This document shows, one piece after another, positions 37,501-52,100 of a DNA stretch of 64,000 bases. The notes under the pieces are model-generated. The model ran no database searches, was not told where the DNA came from, and saw only the letters and a list, made by a program, of their open reading frames with translations. Both the position numbers and the translations under genes were made by a program. Location of the stretch: assembly GCA_037176705.1 (NCBI GenBank), contig CM073885.1:218748290-218812289 (forward strand), read 5' to 3'. Origin of the DNA: Molossus alvarezi. Its lineage: Eukaryota > Chordata > Mammalia > Chiroptera > Molossidae. Position 1 is the stretch's first letter. Each line of letters opens with the position of its first letter.

Positions 37501-40500
37501 CTACTGCTTATCTCGATGGCAAGGAGAACAATAAATCAGCTTGAGCAAAGGCAGTTGCTCGCACCAGGTTTCTCCTTTGGGGCCTGGTTTGCATGCTAAC
37601 TCTGCAGCCCGAGCCTGGGGTTTCTCGCTAGCCTGCTGGATAGGACCCAGGACCTGCACTCTGAACAACTATTGGCTAAATGTAGGAAGATCGACAAGTT
37701 ACAAAGTGGAAGGTCACCCTGACTCTGGGAATGGGGAAGGTCCAAATGGCCACCCCAAGGCGTGGAAATGAGAAAATGGGTGGAATATCAGAATCATTTA
37801 GAAACAACTCAGTTTGATCAATTTCCCGGTGCTTGACAAAACCAGAAACTCTTCTGAGCTTTTGACCTTTCAGTGTGTACAGAGAGCAAGATGAGAAAAG
37901 TGAATGAACATCTAATGAATTCCTACAATGTGCCAGTACTGTATTTTCGTTGTTGTTGTTTGTTTTTTTTAATGCTATTCTGTTAATCATCAGAGCAATC
38001 TTCTAGAATTATTAATATTTTAAAGAGTAGGAAATTGAGGCTAAAAAGGATTACATAACTGGTCCAAGGTCACTCATCTAGTAAGTAACAGAACTGCCAG
38101 CTGAACTTAGGTGTGTGTAACTTCATGATTAGGGTTTATTATCTACCGCACCCTACCCCAAGGAACTGTCAACATTGTTTATAGTGATAAGTATCAACTT
38201 GATTGAAGGAGTAACTTGGGGGACATTGTCCATATCCCCATGTTTTAGTTGCCACCAATATTAGATTATAAACTCCTCAAAGATATATTTCAGTTCCAGT
38301 TTTCCTCCCACCACTATATACATCTGGCATTTAAATCTGGCACATAAATACTTGTTACTAATGAAAAATCTGGATATAATGATTTGATTTTCTGCATATA
38401 ATTATTTTCTTACTTTTTGAAAAATTCTTAATTGAAAAGAATGCATATCTTGATATTATTGCCTCGATACATTGGGGGAAGAACTTGGCAGCCAATTTAG
38501 AAAGAGATCCTTTCTTTACATGGCTACAGATTCCAGTTCTCTGAGGAACTCGATGTTTATTGATCTGAGAATTGTTTACCGTGATAAGGTCAGCAAAAGC
38601 AATGACTGGAGGTGGATTCTTGACAGGAGTGATCATGATGGTAAACATCTGATTTTCCAGACTGTTGTGGTCCATATCAGACACAGAGAAATGGAAGCTA
38701 TCAGTAACCAGCTGACCGTCAGTCTCAAACACAGCTGAGTACCTACAGAGGCCAGGAGAAGAATCAAATGAATGAGCTACACTGAAAAGCCAAATAAGAT
38801 GATTGAATCTTTGTTTGAAAATGGGGCCAGAAGCAATATAATCTTTCAAGGGAGCTACTGATTAGTTGTTAACTTTTAGAAAAATTTTGTTCCACATTTT
38901 TTAAAAATTTAATTTATTGGGGGTAACAGTGGTTAGTAAAATTATATGGGTTTGCCTTGGCCAGTTTGGCTCGGTGGTTGGAACGTCAGCCTGCGGACCA
39001 GGGAGTCCCGGGTTTGGTTCCCGCTAAGGGCACGTACCAAAAAAAAAAAAAAAAATACAGGCCTACCTTAAGAAACAAGAAAAATCTAAAATAAATAATA
39101 ATTAAAAAAAAATTATATGGGTTTCCAGTATACAGTTCTATAACACATCATCTGTGTATTGCATTGTGTGTTCACCACCCAAAGTCAAGGTTAACTATTT
39201 TAATACAATGTTAGAAAATTCTATCAATACAAAGTGGTTGCATACCTAATTTTCTTGTTGTTGATGTCTTCCATTGTGAAATTGGCAACCTCTGAGATTT
39301 CTTCCACGTCAGGTCCTGAGGTTCTTAAAAGAGTACCATACATGGGCAGGGAACTTAACTGAATCCAGATCTCTGAGTCGGGGGAAGAATCATCCTATCA
39401 GGCGAACATGAGGTAAGACATGAATGCATATTTGCAGAAATAAATACTTCAGTAGTTAAAGATCACGGGTGCTTCCTTCTCTGCTAATTGGAAAAGTCTC
39501 TTTCCCTTTGTGACAAAACACACCGTTTCAAACTGCATGAAAATCCCAGTGCTTATTCCTCCTAAAAAGTCTCTTTGATAATCTCTTTTGTTTTTAAGAG
39601 TAGCTCAAGATAACAGTGGGAAAATGCATGTGAGGTGTGGGGCATAAGACGGAGACACCCTATTGTTACTACAAGCGCCCCACAAGGTTTTGCTTTCTTA
39701 CAGGGATCCAGTGAAGAACAAAACAGAGTCAGAGATATAAGTCCTCTTTCTAATGACACCGTTGTAGGCTTCTTCCAGAGTTTCTAAGGATGATTTACTT
39801 TTTAGAAACAGGTAAAATTCCCTTATAACATATAATACAGTGATAAAGAAAATTCTGCAAAGCAGAGAGAATGGAAGTTACTTAGCTCAGCCAATGACTC
39901 AGTTTAATGTTCAACATGATAAAAATTTTTAGTCTAATAGAATTTAGGGGGTATTATGAATTTCATTCTATCAGGACTGAAAAGACCATTCCCTTTCCTT
40001 CTGAATTGCTTATTGGGAAATAAAATTGGCCGCCTGTGTTTCTATGTGGAAACAACGGAATGTCTTGGCCTGGCCAGTGTTGCCCAGTGGTTAGAGCACT
40101 GGCCTGAGCACCAAAGGGTCAAGGGTTTGATTCCCGGTCAAGGGCACGTACCTGGGTGGCAGGTTTGATTCCCAGCCCCAGTCAGGGCACGTATAGGAAG
40201 GAAACCAACTGATGTGTCTCTCTCATACCGATGTTTCACTCTCTTCCTTTCCCTCTCCCTCACTCCCCTCCACTCTCTCTAAAAATCAGTGGAAACAATA
40301 TACTCCGGCGAGGATGAACAACAAAAAATGGAATGCTTGAACAGTTTCCTCTTTCTTCAAGGATATTTTTGGAAACCTCTAGAAGGAAGGCAACATCTTG
40401 GAACGTTTTCCTGGGTCATTCATCTTTCAGAACAGTTGATGTGAACACTGGGGGCAGGCACTTCATACCCTCCCAGGCAACCGTGAAGGTCAACACTGCC

Positions 40501-43078
40501 TAGTGCGGTGTCCTCTCAAATGCAGATGCTGACGGCGATGCTGTACACTGAGCCGAGGGGTCGGGTCAGAGCTGGGAGCTCGGGAATGTGGTGATCCGGC
40601 AGCAGCCAGTTTGAATCAGTTCTCATTTCCAGCCCCAGAGGCCCTTCAGAGTTGGCTGCTCAGGGCCCCAAGGCAAGATCACAGAACTTCGCACATATCC
40701 TCACATCACTTGACTGTGGCAAGGAAGGAAACTCAAGTTCACTGAAGCTGCAAAACTTCAAAAAAGCTCCCCTAAATTTATACTTTAAAAGTTTCCCTAT
40801 TTCTCCACATGGGTTGTCAAATATAATATGCAGGCTTCAAAGACAACCTCCTACTCTTCCTGTGAGTAGCCCCTGAAAGAGAGTTTTAAGAAAACAGCTG
40901 AGGGTTCTAAGTACTGTCTTCCAGAATGGTGATGAACTACAAGGGCAGGGCTCCTGACTCTTGATTGGAAGGAGTAGCTTCTAAATTCCTTACTGGCAAA
41001 TCTGGCAAAAAAATACTTTTTTCATGCCAGGTACATCTTATAATGTTTCAAGTCTCAAATGACTGCTGGGTTTGAAAAAGTGTGAAATCAGATTTTTTTC
41101 CCCCTGAAAATGCTGTCATAATTTAAAGAAATAACTATTTTGGGATAGCCGAGATACTGTGGGTGCAAAAGTTTATAATAACATAGAACTTGTTTTCATG
41201 TAACTTTCCTACTTAAAGACCTTCTTAATCCCTTTTGTATTAATTCATTTCTTTTCATTTTCCTTTTATTATTTATAAATCTATTGTCTCACCGGTTCCA
41301 CATGAAGACTAGGATTTTGGTAATTAATAGTTGTTTATGTGTTTCTCCTTTATCCTGCTCTTGGGTCTACCAATATCCTAGATCTTATTTCTCATTGCCT
41401 TGAATTTTGTGATATACTTTGGTAAATTATTACAAAGTGCTTTAGGTTATTTCATACTTAGGAAAAGGGAGTTAGACTCTCCTCATGTGGGATTTATTTT
41501 TCTTTTACTCAATAGTGGACTAAGAGCCATCAATATTGTTTTGTGTAGCAACAGTTCATCTGTTTTGAGTGTTCCCTAATATTCTATAGAGCATGTATTT
41601 TGCAAGTTATCTGTTATTCTGGTGATGGGCATTGGGCTTGTTAAAAATAATACTGCTGTGAACATCCTTCTGTATATCCTTTGGTATAAATATGTAAGTT
41701 TCCCTTGGATAGGAATCTAGGAGTGAAATGGTTAAGGTATATTACATTCATCATCACCAAAAAAATGCCAAATTCTTTCCCAAAGTGATCATTCCAGTTT
41801 ATACTTCCATCGACAAAGTTAAAAAACTTCCAGGAGACCCAGTTCCTCTCCAACATTGGGTGGTGTCAGATTTTCAAATCCCTGCCAATTGAATTGGTAT
41901 AAAATACGTAGTCTTAATTTTCTTTTCAAGTGACAAAAAGGTGAATGTCTCTTCATAGATTTATGCATCCATCTTCTGAAATTCCTATTAATGTCTCTTG
42001 TTCACTTTTCTATTAGATTATCTTTTTCTTTTTGATTTGTAGGCATTTTTCATCTTTTTTTGTTATTTTTGGTTACATGTGTTGCAGATATCTCTTTTCC
42101 ATTTTTAACTTGTCTGCTTTCTGTATTTATGGTAGTTTTTTGGGAAATATAAATTTAATTTTAATATAGTCAAATGTATCCATCTATTCTCTAGAGTTAG
42201 CAATTTTTGCTTCAAGTTTGACAAATTCTTTCCTTTCCCAAGATTATAAAAATATTCACTTATATCTTTAAAAGAATGATAAAATTTTGCTTATGACATG
42301 TAAGTACTTGATTTACCTGGAGTTCATATCTGTGTAGGGTCTGAGATAGTGGTTCAAGTTCTTTTATTTTTCTCTATGAATACTCTTGGTTGAAGATCCA
42401 TGTCTTAATTAGTTCCTCCTGTTTCTATGGGTCTGGCTTGTTATATCCATTACATACTATGGTCCCATATGTGGGTCTGTTTCTAGACTCTCCAGCCTAT
42501 TCCTGGACACTGCTTTACGTAGTGCCGCTTTATAATGAACCCTGGTGTCTGATAGGGCAAGTGCCTGCCCTCCTAGCACCTTTTTTTGGAATGTTGGCCC
42601 TTTGTTCTCCCTTAGATAATGTAGCGTCAGCTTATCAAGAGCCATAAAATGTCCACTGGGCTTCTGATCGGATCTCAGTTAAAGAGAAAGATCACTTTGT
42701 GAGAGAATTGATATCTTTTTGATATTGAATCTTATTCATGACTATGGTAAACACATCATTTATTTAGTGCTTTTTAAAATATCTGTCCGTGAAGTGATAA
42801 ATTTTCCCTATAGAAGGACTGCCTGGGTTTTGTTAGACTTTGTCCAATGGACATGATTTTTGTAATGCTGTTTATAAGTGATGTTGTGCCTGGTCGGTGT
42901 GGCTCAGTGGTTGAGTGATGACCAATGCACCACGAGGTCACTGGTACAATTCCTGGTCAGGGCACATGCCCAGGTTGTGGGCCAAATCCCCAGGGCGGGG
43001 GGCATGCAGGAGGTGGCCAATGTTCTCTCTCATCAATGTTTCTATTTCTCCCTCTCCCTTCCTCTCTCTCTCTCTAAA

Positions 43079-43170
<92 letters not shown>

Positions 43171-46100
43171 TCGTCTTTTTAGTTACATTTACAGGCTATC
43201 TTTTACTTATGTATAGCAATGCTGATGCTTGGTTGGTCTTCTTTGTGGCCTCTTGATAAAGTCTCCTTTTATTTCTAATACTTTGTCAAGAGATTCTTTT
43301 GGATTTTTCTTTACAATCAGTCATAGCATTAATTATCCCTAGAATTTACACATCTTTGTTACCTTTATTCCTAGATATGTGTTATGCAATATTATTATAG
43401 ATGATACAGTATTTTGAATTATTGTAGTTTGGCTAGCACGCATAAACACTATTAATACTGTAAGATCAATCTTATATCATTCTCCCCATAGTACAGATGA
43501 AAAAACCCGAACCCTAGAGAGTTAAGTAATTTGCTAAGGGTTAGTAAGTGGTAAGCTTGGGTTAAAACCCATCTATTCTAACCATGAAACCCACAGAATC
43601 CCTCCCCCACTTGTTTACTTGCAATGGAGAGCAAACTGTGTAAAAGAAACCACCATTAATAAGCAAATCACACAGAATCCCATTTCTACCTTTTGTCTCT
43701 CCTGACATCTAATTAATAAACTCCAATTAAGAACAGGCTCACCTGCCCCTATCCCTTTATATTCTGTTTCAATTGTGACCAGATTTCATAAGGCGTTTCT
43801 AACCTTCCTGGATGTTTGCTGCAAACTCACTAACCATGCATATCCGGAGAGAGTTTTCCCATTACACCAGGTATAAAATTCTTTTACCAGCCCTCAGTGA
43901 AAGTTAGTATATGCCTTAGCTGCCTTTAAAATATGCCATGCTTTCAGCAGACTAGGACAGTTCTTTAGGAGCCTTTCTGCTCTAGTGGGTAAATTCATAT
44001 TCAATCAATTTCTGAAAATACATGTTCAGTTGCCAATGGGCTTGCATTTTGATATGCAGCTTATAATACACAGTTAATAGGCAGGAACTGCTCCTGGAGT
44101 GCAATTTTGTTCTGTCAAGCATTCTTCAAGCCTTGGTGATCTATTGATTAAATCTGTATTCTTACATTTTTATGAATTCATGAGTTTCATAAAATTCAAG
44201 ACCATAACCTATGGTAAAAATCACCTGTCAATTAAAAAAACAAAAAAAAACAAACAACAACAACAAAAAAATCAAAGCTGTTCTGAAACTGTACTAGACC
44301 CATGAGAAGAATCAGGGTGGAATACAGTTTCCCATAATTTAAGAAAAGACAATCTGAGGGGAAAATCTGTGCAAAAGCAATTGAAGAAATTGTTCCCAGG
44401 CCAATGCTTTGTCTTTCATGCCACTACTCAGGACTAGGTTTTATAGCCAGCCTCTCCAGCCCAGTCAAGGATTACTTAAAACTACATAGTGTTTTTGTTT
44501 TCTTAAAGGCCAGGTTGCCCTAGCCAGGTGTCTCAGTGGATTGGAGCATCATTCCATACATCAGAAGGTGGTGGGTTCGATTCCCAGTCAGGGTACATAC
44601 CCAGGTTGTGGGTTTGATTCTCAGTAAGGGTGTGTGTGTGAGGCAATTATTTGATGATTCTCTCTCTCTCTCTCTCTCTCCCTCTCTCTTCCTCTCTATA
44701 AAAAATAAAATAAAAAAAGGCCAGGTCCCTGGTTGGAATTTTAAGATTAGTAGAGGGAAAATTCAATACTGAGAATGATAACCGTTCAGATAATCATTCT
44801 TATTTTCAAGACATGTGTCAAAACTTCTCATTACTATGTTTACATAGAGAGTCCATAACTGTGTACAACATACATAACTGAAAAGTAAAATAAATTATCC
44901 TAATTATCCTTAGCACCAGAAATAAAACCAGAGAAAGAAGATGAGTTTAATGAATGAAGATTACTTATCAGGTTAAGGCCAGGTTAACACCTAGCGTTCC
45001 CAAGCGTGCCATGGCCCCCAACCGCCTGCTTCTCCTGGGGCACGGGACGGAGGCTGAGTCTGGAACCTTGCCTAGGCAGTCTGGCAGAGGGGCACTGCCA
45101 GGGGGTGTACCAGTGTTCTGTCTAGAGCTGGGCCTGAGACAAAGGCTGGTGAGAAGTGGGCTTTCTCTCAGAAAAGTGGGCCATGAAATACCATTAAACT
45201 AGTCACTGACCAGCTAAGTTCTTCCAACATGCTCTTTCCATGACAGTCTCATTTGAAACATTATGGATGAAGCTTAAAATACGGGGAGCTGGGTTTTTGG
45301 CTGTTGGCACTGTCTCCTGTTGACAATCACCCATCCCTACACATAGCCATTGTGTTTTCATCAGGGTTCGCCCATTCACTTGTCTGCTCATGAGACACTG
45401 TGAGCAGGTGGAATAAAGAGTGTCACTGTTCCGGCCCTGGCCAGTTTGGCTCAGCGGTTAGAGTGTCGGCCTGCGGTCCGGAGAGACCCGGGTTCGGTTC
45501 CCGCTAAGGGCACGTACTTCGGTTGCAGTTTGTCCCCGGCCCTGGTTGGTCGTGCGGGTGGCAGCCACTCGATGTGTACCTTTCACCTCGATGTTTCTCT
45601 CTCTCTCTCCCTTCCTCTCTCTCCCTCCCACTCTATCTGTACAAAAAATGGAAAAATATCCTCGGGTGAGGATAAAAAAAAAAAAAAAAAGAGTGTCACT
45701 GTTCCGAAGAGTAGGACTATAGGAAAGTTGAGAAAAAAGTCCTTCACATAGCCATCTACCTGAAGCCTCTTACTCAGACATGGCCTGTGCGCTAGTCCGC
45801 CTGCTCAGAGGGTGCAGTGGAGCAAGAGGACAAGTGTGAGCACTTACGACGTAAGCCAGGTGTGACCTAGTGATCGCAGCTGTGCTCTCGGTAGCAATGG
45901 CCATGCTCAGCGAGGCACCGGCGGCCAGCCGAGGCCCGCGGGCCCCAGACTGTGACACCTCCACTCGCACGTCCACGGTTGTCACGGAGAGGCCGTCTGT
46001 GACCGAGATCTCCAGGCTGTCTTCCCGCGCAGAGGAGCCATCGTGTAGATACTGCAGAACGTTTTTCTCAATATCTTCATATGTGAAAGTGTCACCTTTG

Positions 46101-49100
46101 AAGAAAAAAACAAATTACAAAGCCAATTACTTCTGGGAATGACGCTTTTCATTTATATAACACCTTTGATCTCAGGATTTCAAAGTATATATAGAATCAT
46201 AAAGTGGGAGATGTAAGCTAGTTAGTCCAGCCACCCACCCAATATAGAATTCCCTTTACACTACTCTTGAAAAGGGCACTTAGCCTGTCCTTCAACACTT
46301 CTCAAGGTGAAAGGCTCGCTGTTTTACAAGGTAGCTCATTCCATGGGAGCAGCTCTATTGTTTTTTTCTTAAATCTGCCTCTATAAGACCTATTCATCAC
46401 TCTTAGTTCCAGAGAAGAAAGGACAAGCCTCTATTCTTTTTTTAAATTTATTTTTTATTTATTAATGTTTTTATTACAGATGTTTTTCATTTTTTCCCCC
46501 ATTGACACCCCCCCCCCCGCCCATCCCCAGCTTTGTTGTCTATGTTCATTGGTCATGCATACATGCATGTAAGTTCTGTGGTTTATCTCTCCCCCTAACC
46601 CCCAACTCTCAGGCAAGCCTCTATTCTTTATGACAGTTCTTTGAGTATCTAGTCTTGATACTGATAACTTTCTGAAAAAAATTAATTATGCTTAATGAAC
46701 CTGTAAGAGATCTCTGTTTTCATTAAGAGCATACAAATTTTTTTTCAATTAGGAAATATCTAAAAATTTAAAAATAGACTTGAATTTAGAAAGTCAAACT
46801 AAGTCTAGAGGACGAATTCATGATAGATTTGATATGTGTTGTGTGAAAAAATGTTAAGGTCATATTAGTTTAGGAAAAATAGGTTTAAACAAAATTTAAA
46901 ACTAAAAACTTGTAAATGGCAGGATTTATTAGACTTTCAGAATCTTTATTATGTGATATTAAAGCTTCTCAAAATTGTTTGGTCAAGGAGCCCTTTTTAT
47001 GAGAAATGAATGCCACTTAGTGTCACAGGTCCCAGCAATTACACAGAGCACAGCTGAGGTATTAGTCTTCTTGGATGTTACATTCAACTCTATTTCCAGA
47101 TAAATTACTGACTCTCATAACTGGTATTATGTAATTAAATTAAATAATTTATTCATTCTCTGTGTTAGTCTTCTAAGTCTTCTCTTTTAACGCTGTGTTA
47201 CTGTGATTTACTAGTGCTAGTGCTTTGTGCTTTTAAAAGTAATAAAACTGATACGTTTAGTATAATACATTAAAAAGACTATTTTACAAACATCTCTGGA
47301 TCTCATATGTTAATTACACATATAGAGGTGAAACATAATGATCACAAAACTGGGCTATGACTATTATGCTCCTAAAGTAGTTCCCTTAGGATACTAGAAA
47401 TCTATTCTAATAACCCTTCTTATGTTCAGTAAATTTGTAAAAATCTGCCTTTGTGACTCCCAAACGCCTACTGGTTGTTCTCACAAATTCAATCTACCTT
47501 CAAGGTCAAAGTCTTGCCCTCCTACCTCTGCAGGGATATTCAGAATAATGTATTTTTACATAACAACTAGGAATTATATAAAGGGTTTGAGAAAGTACAG
47601 ACTGTTAGAATAAGTATATAGCATCCCAAGGTGACTACTTTGTATTTTTTAAATATATTTTTATTGATTTTTTTAGAGAAAGAGGAAGGGAGAGAGAGAT
47701 AGAAATATCAGTGTGAGAGAGAAACATTCAATTGGCTGCCTCCTGCATGCCCCTCACTGGGGATGGAGCCCACAACCTGGGCACGTGCCCTGACCAGGAA
47801 TTGAAACAGGACCTCTCAGGTCCATGCGACGACACCAATCCACTGAGCCATACCGGCTGGGCTAAGGTGACTACTTTCAAAGAAATCATATCTACTTTGA
47901 TATATAAGGGATGGCTATTAAAAATTAGATTTAGCTATATTCTTTGTGTATTTCTGTACTTTCTAAACAATCAATATATATTATTTTTTTAATAATTGGA
48001 GAAAGCGCAGAAAATACTGTTTTAGAAAGCTGGTCACATTACCACACTGTTATATCACATAAATACTAGTTTAAAAATGTGTTCCGTTTTGTATGAATGA
48101 AGATAGATGCTGTTCACACCATCAGAACCACAGTGCTATAAGCATCATGCAGATTTGCGTGCCACGGTAAGGGAAACAACTTCATGCCCATGAGCAAGCC
48201 ACAGGAAGGTGGCAGCTGTAGTTCCTATGAGGTTGTTCTAAATGCATCTACTCCTCCTAGTTTGCCCCACAGAACTGCTGACTTCTCGTCTAGACACATA
48301 CAACTGACTGCAGGACAAGCAGCGCCGAGCCAGGCAGCGGCGGAGTGAGCGCACCTGTGGCCATGGGCCCTGGGGACTCCGCGGCGGCCTTCAGCAGCAC
48401 GCCGTGCTCCGGAGCTTTCCGAAGCTCGAAGAGGAGCTCCTCGGGCGTGGTCTCGGCGTCTCTCACCACCAACTGAAGTCCTGCAGTCAGAGAATGAAAC
48501 ATGGTGAGAAGGTGTGCACATTAAAAACTGTATTCTCTGTGTACACTGCGCCACAGGCCAGGCTGGAACCATGCTGTGGGTAATTTGATAGTTACAAGAA
48601 GATACTGTTTCATTCCAATCAACCGCAAAGGAGTGAAAGCTGATAATACAGACAATTCCCAAGTTACAAGTAGGTTCTTCCACAGGTTAACTTCTAGGTA
48701 GGTAGTTCTGAATTCAGAACACCTTTTTTTATTTCCGTACAAATGGAGGTATGGAAGCCCACGAAAAGGTCAGTCCTGACTGGCTCAAGTAGATTTTCTT
48801 TTGGAAAATACTCCCAGAAACTGCTTTTCGTTGTTTCTTCCCTTCTTCTTCTGAATCTACGTAAGAGCCACGTTATTTTAACAATGGCTGTTCCGGCCAC
48901 CACTGGAGTGAGAAGTAGGGTAAAAGTGACTGCTGTCTTTGTATATATGGCTTGTTTATAAGTTGATGATAATTAATTGTTGGCCAATACCCACATGTAG
49001 AAACTGACAAGGATCTGTAGAGCACACCTAACAAAAGTCACGCTATCCGCTGTTTGCTTTTAAGATGTTCTTGGTGGAAGAATACTCTTCTAAAGAGTGA

Positions 49101-52100
49101 GTGTAGGAACGGGCAAATCAAATCACATACAAAAGAACTGGGCCAACACACACTCTTTTCAGCTTCCGAGGGTTACTGTGAGCTGTCATTTCTCCCGTTA
49201 TGCTTTACTTTCTAAATAGGAAATGAAGTCACTGAAACGGCTCCCCTCTATTCCCTCTGCTCCCTGTTAATTTATATTTTAGTGATGGCCCCAAATCAAT
49301 CTCCAGGAGGCTGGAAAATACATTCTGTGTTGCGTTCCATCACTGGGCATTGGCTGTATTTCCTTCTCTCCGCACTGCTACTATTTTCATGGAAACGGAC
49401 ACCTTCGGGAAGAGGAGGTCGTTACTTTTTGGTTCGAGAGGTTCCAACAGGAACCATTGCTGAAATATGGTTCCAGTTCCAAAGCTATGTTTCTTTCGAG
49501 CTCCCAGTTCTTACCTACAGAGGTTCTACCTCCTGGGCTGACCTCGAGCAGGGGAGCTGTGACCTGGAACACTGGTGGGTGCCGATCAGAGGAAACCAAA
49601 TGAATGGTGAGGGCCATCTCTGGACTCGTGTGTTCTCCATCCGAAACTAGAAAGGGTACACACACACACATAAACCTGCTGTAGTCTGCCCACCTTGAGG
49701 CTGTCTTCATAAACGTATAGCCAGAAGATTTTTAGATTACCGTAAAACTTTGAAGAGATGCTTACAAGTGGAAAAAGTGACCAAGCAAGATACTGAGAGT
49801 TATTCTAACAAAACTTTTCCTACGGGATAATAAATAGGCTAAAAGACCATAACACGTTCGTTCTATGAAGTTTCACAAAAAAGGTGATATGGATAAATGT
49901 TAGTGGAAAGGAAAATAATACAAAATTTGCACCCTGAGATGATGTTGGTAAAGGCTTTTATTTACGGAATTATTTTTGATTAAATTCATTCTTCCGATGT
50001 TCCAGAGAAATATTTTTTCTTCAAGAAATCTCCTTTAGAAATGACATATTAATGTCTCTTTAGAAAACAATAATTTGAACAGGACAGGAAATGTCCATAC
50101 AAATATCTCTGATGACATTTGTTTGAAAGTAAGCAGAGTCATTTTTACCTGGTCGGTATGCACAAGGCAATAAATGGAAGACACCTTTGTGAACAAAACA
50201 GTGACCTTAAGATTTTATTTCCCTGGATTATCTGACATCTAAGTGAACACTGATCACCTGAGGGAAATGAAAGCAGAGTTGCCTGATCCTTGGCTCTTAT
50301 TTCCACTTTCCCATAACTTAGCACACCTGCCCTCTCTAGAAGCCAGGAGGGTCACCTGCATCACCAGCTCATCAATGTGTTTATCTGTAGCGGCAATGGA
50401 GAAACCTGCACTAGTGATTATTTTATTTTTATTTATTTATTTTAACATTATTTATCTATTTTTAAACTTTATTTACTGTTGATTATTTTAAACGTGCGCT
50501 ATGCTTGTATATGGATTGGTTATAAGAAACTGATTTCCTTCTTCGCTTTTTTCTGGACTTAGTAAAAGTCAGTAGGAGTCTGACTTGTACTTAAGCAAAA
50601 ATAAAGTATTACTCAGTGACTCCTAGTAATGATTCCATTTAAATTTTAGATTTCTCTCTTCCTTCAGGACAGATCTAAAAGACTTGGTGGATTTTACAAG
50701 GGACATGCCATGTCCAAGAGAAGTCCAGAAATAGCGCCATTAAAGGAGAGAAGACATAATCCCTGTAAGAATGAAGGTTTTATGACTCAGTCAAAAGTCA
50801 GAATCATTGCCTCTGATCCTTGTTCAGGCTCAGTCTTCTCTCTGGATCATCAAAGAGAAGAACAGATGATTCTTAACTTTTGGGGGTTTGTGGACACACA
50901 TACAAACTTTTCATAAATTTCAGTCCATTTGAGATTTTCTAAAGTCTCTGGAATCTAAATTATAAATCCATCAGTTAAATAAAAATAAATAATCGCAAAA
51001 TATAATTTTAATTTTTTAATGTTTTACATTGATTTTATTTTTAAAAGGGGGAGACCTCAGGGAGCCTTCAACATCCTTACTTACAGAAAGGAAAGAAAAG
51101 GTCCTAAAACGTATAACTTTGGTCATATCGCACAGCTGTCACTATGACCAAGGTATATCTTGGCCCCATAAGTAAATTGGAGAAAGCTATTTTCTGGTAC
51201 ATATTACATAACAAGAACATATATCACGTGGGTACAGGGTTTTATAAGGAAACATGAGAGCTTTCAATCCAAACGTTAGCGATTACATGGCCAGCCCTTT
51301 TTCAGCAGTGTTTCTGCTTTCTCTGAGAAACCGTCAAACTGCCTGTTTGGGTCAGATGCCTCCTGTGGGCACCACCCACCTGGTGTGTTTTCCTTGTTCA
51401 GGACAGTTTCACACAGCGTCTGTGCTTGCCTTGAGCTGCCAGGCCAGGAATGTCAGTTTTCCTTCTTATCTTAGCTGACGAACTAAATGAGCTGTTCTCC
51501 TTCGCTCTGTGGATAATACTGTCGGGGCTTGGGCTTGTTGCTGCCTTAGTTTGTATGTGCCCAATTTAAAGTTCTCTCCCACAAAAGTCTCCTAGAGATG
51601 GCTTCCTTCCTATCAGATTCCAAAAGTTTTTATCCTTAAATAAAGGAATCCTTGCACCCTTCACGACAGTTAACTCAAAATGGATCATAGACCTAAATGT
51701 AAAACACAAAACTACAAATGCCTAGAAGATAACATGGGAGAAAAAATGGGTGACCTTGGGGATGGTGGTGCTTTTTTAGATACAAGACCAAAGGACAGCC
51801 CGGCCAGTGTGGCTCAGTGGTTGAGCATCGACCCATGCACCAAGAGGTCACTGGTACAATTCCTGGTCAGGGCACATGCTCAGGTTGTGGGCCAAATCCC
51901 CAGTGGGAGGCATGCAGAAGGTGGCCAATTAATGTCCTCTCTCATTGATGTTTCTATCTCTCTCTCCCTCTCCCTTCCTCTCTTCAAAACTCAATAAAGA
52001 AAAAAACAAGGACCACAGGATATGACTCATGAAAGAAATAATTGATAAGCTGGACTTCATTAAAATTAAGACCTGCTGATGGGAATGCAAAATGGAACAG

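Larger units (their letters stand above)
38743..39245 (-). other. FRAS1 intron w7-w8
   Basis: 503 bp. It is almost filled by an antisense L1 3' end (about 38890-39230) into which a short chimeric SINE (38954-39108) inserted. Confidence 0.8.
39395..45847 (-). other. FRAS1 intron w6-w7 (6.5 kb)
   Basis: It contains VES SINEs at 40067, 42887, 44516 and 45434, an antisense L1 (41140-42880, probably continuing 43170-43440), a TA microsatellite (43079-43166) and a MIR-like minus-strand stretch (about 43440-43600). 39400-40060 and 40330-41140 are mostly unique. Confidence 0.75.
46096..48354 (-). other. FRAS1 intron w5-w6
   Basis: 2,259 bp with an L1 3'-end insertion (46439-46613) and a VES SINE (47642-47863). 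The rest is AT-rich and shows nothing I can name; 46190-46420 may be an old repeat. Confidence 0.7.

Noticed and set aside
42878..43256. Open frames with long YIYIYI runs
   Set aside because: They are translations of the TA microsatellite after a VES copy.
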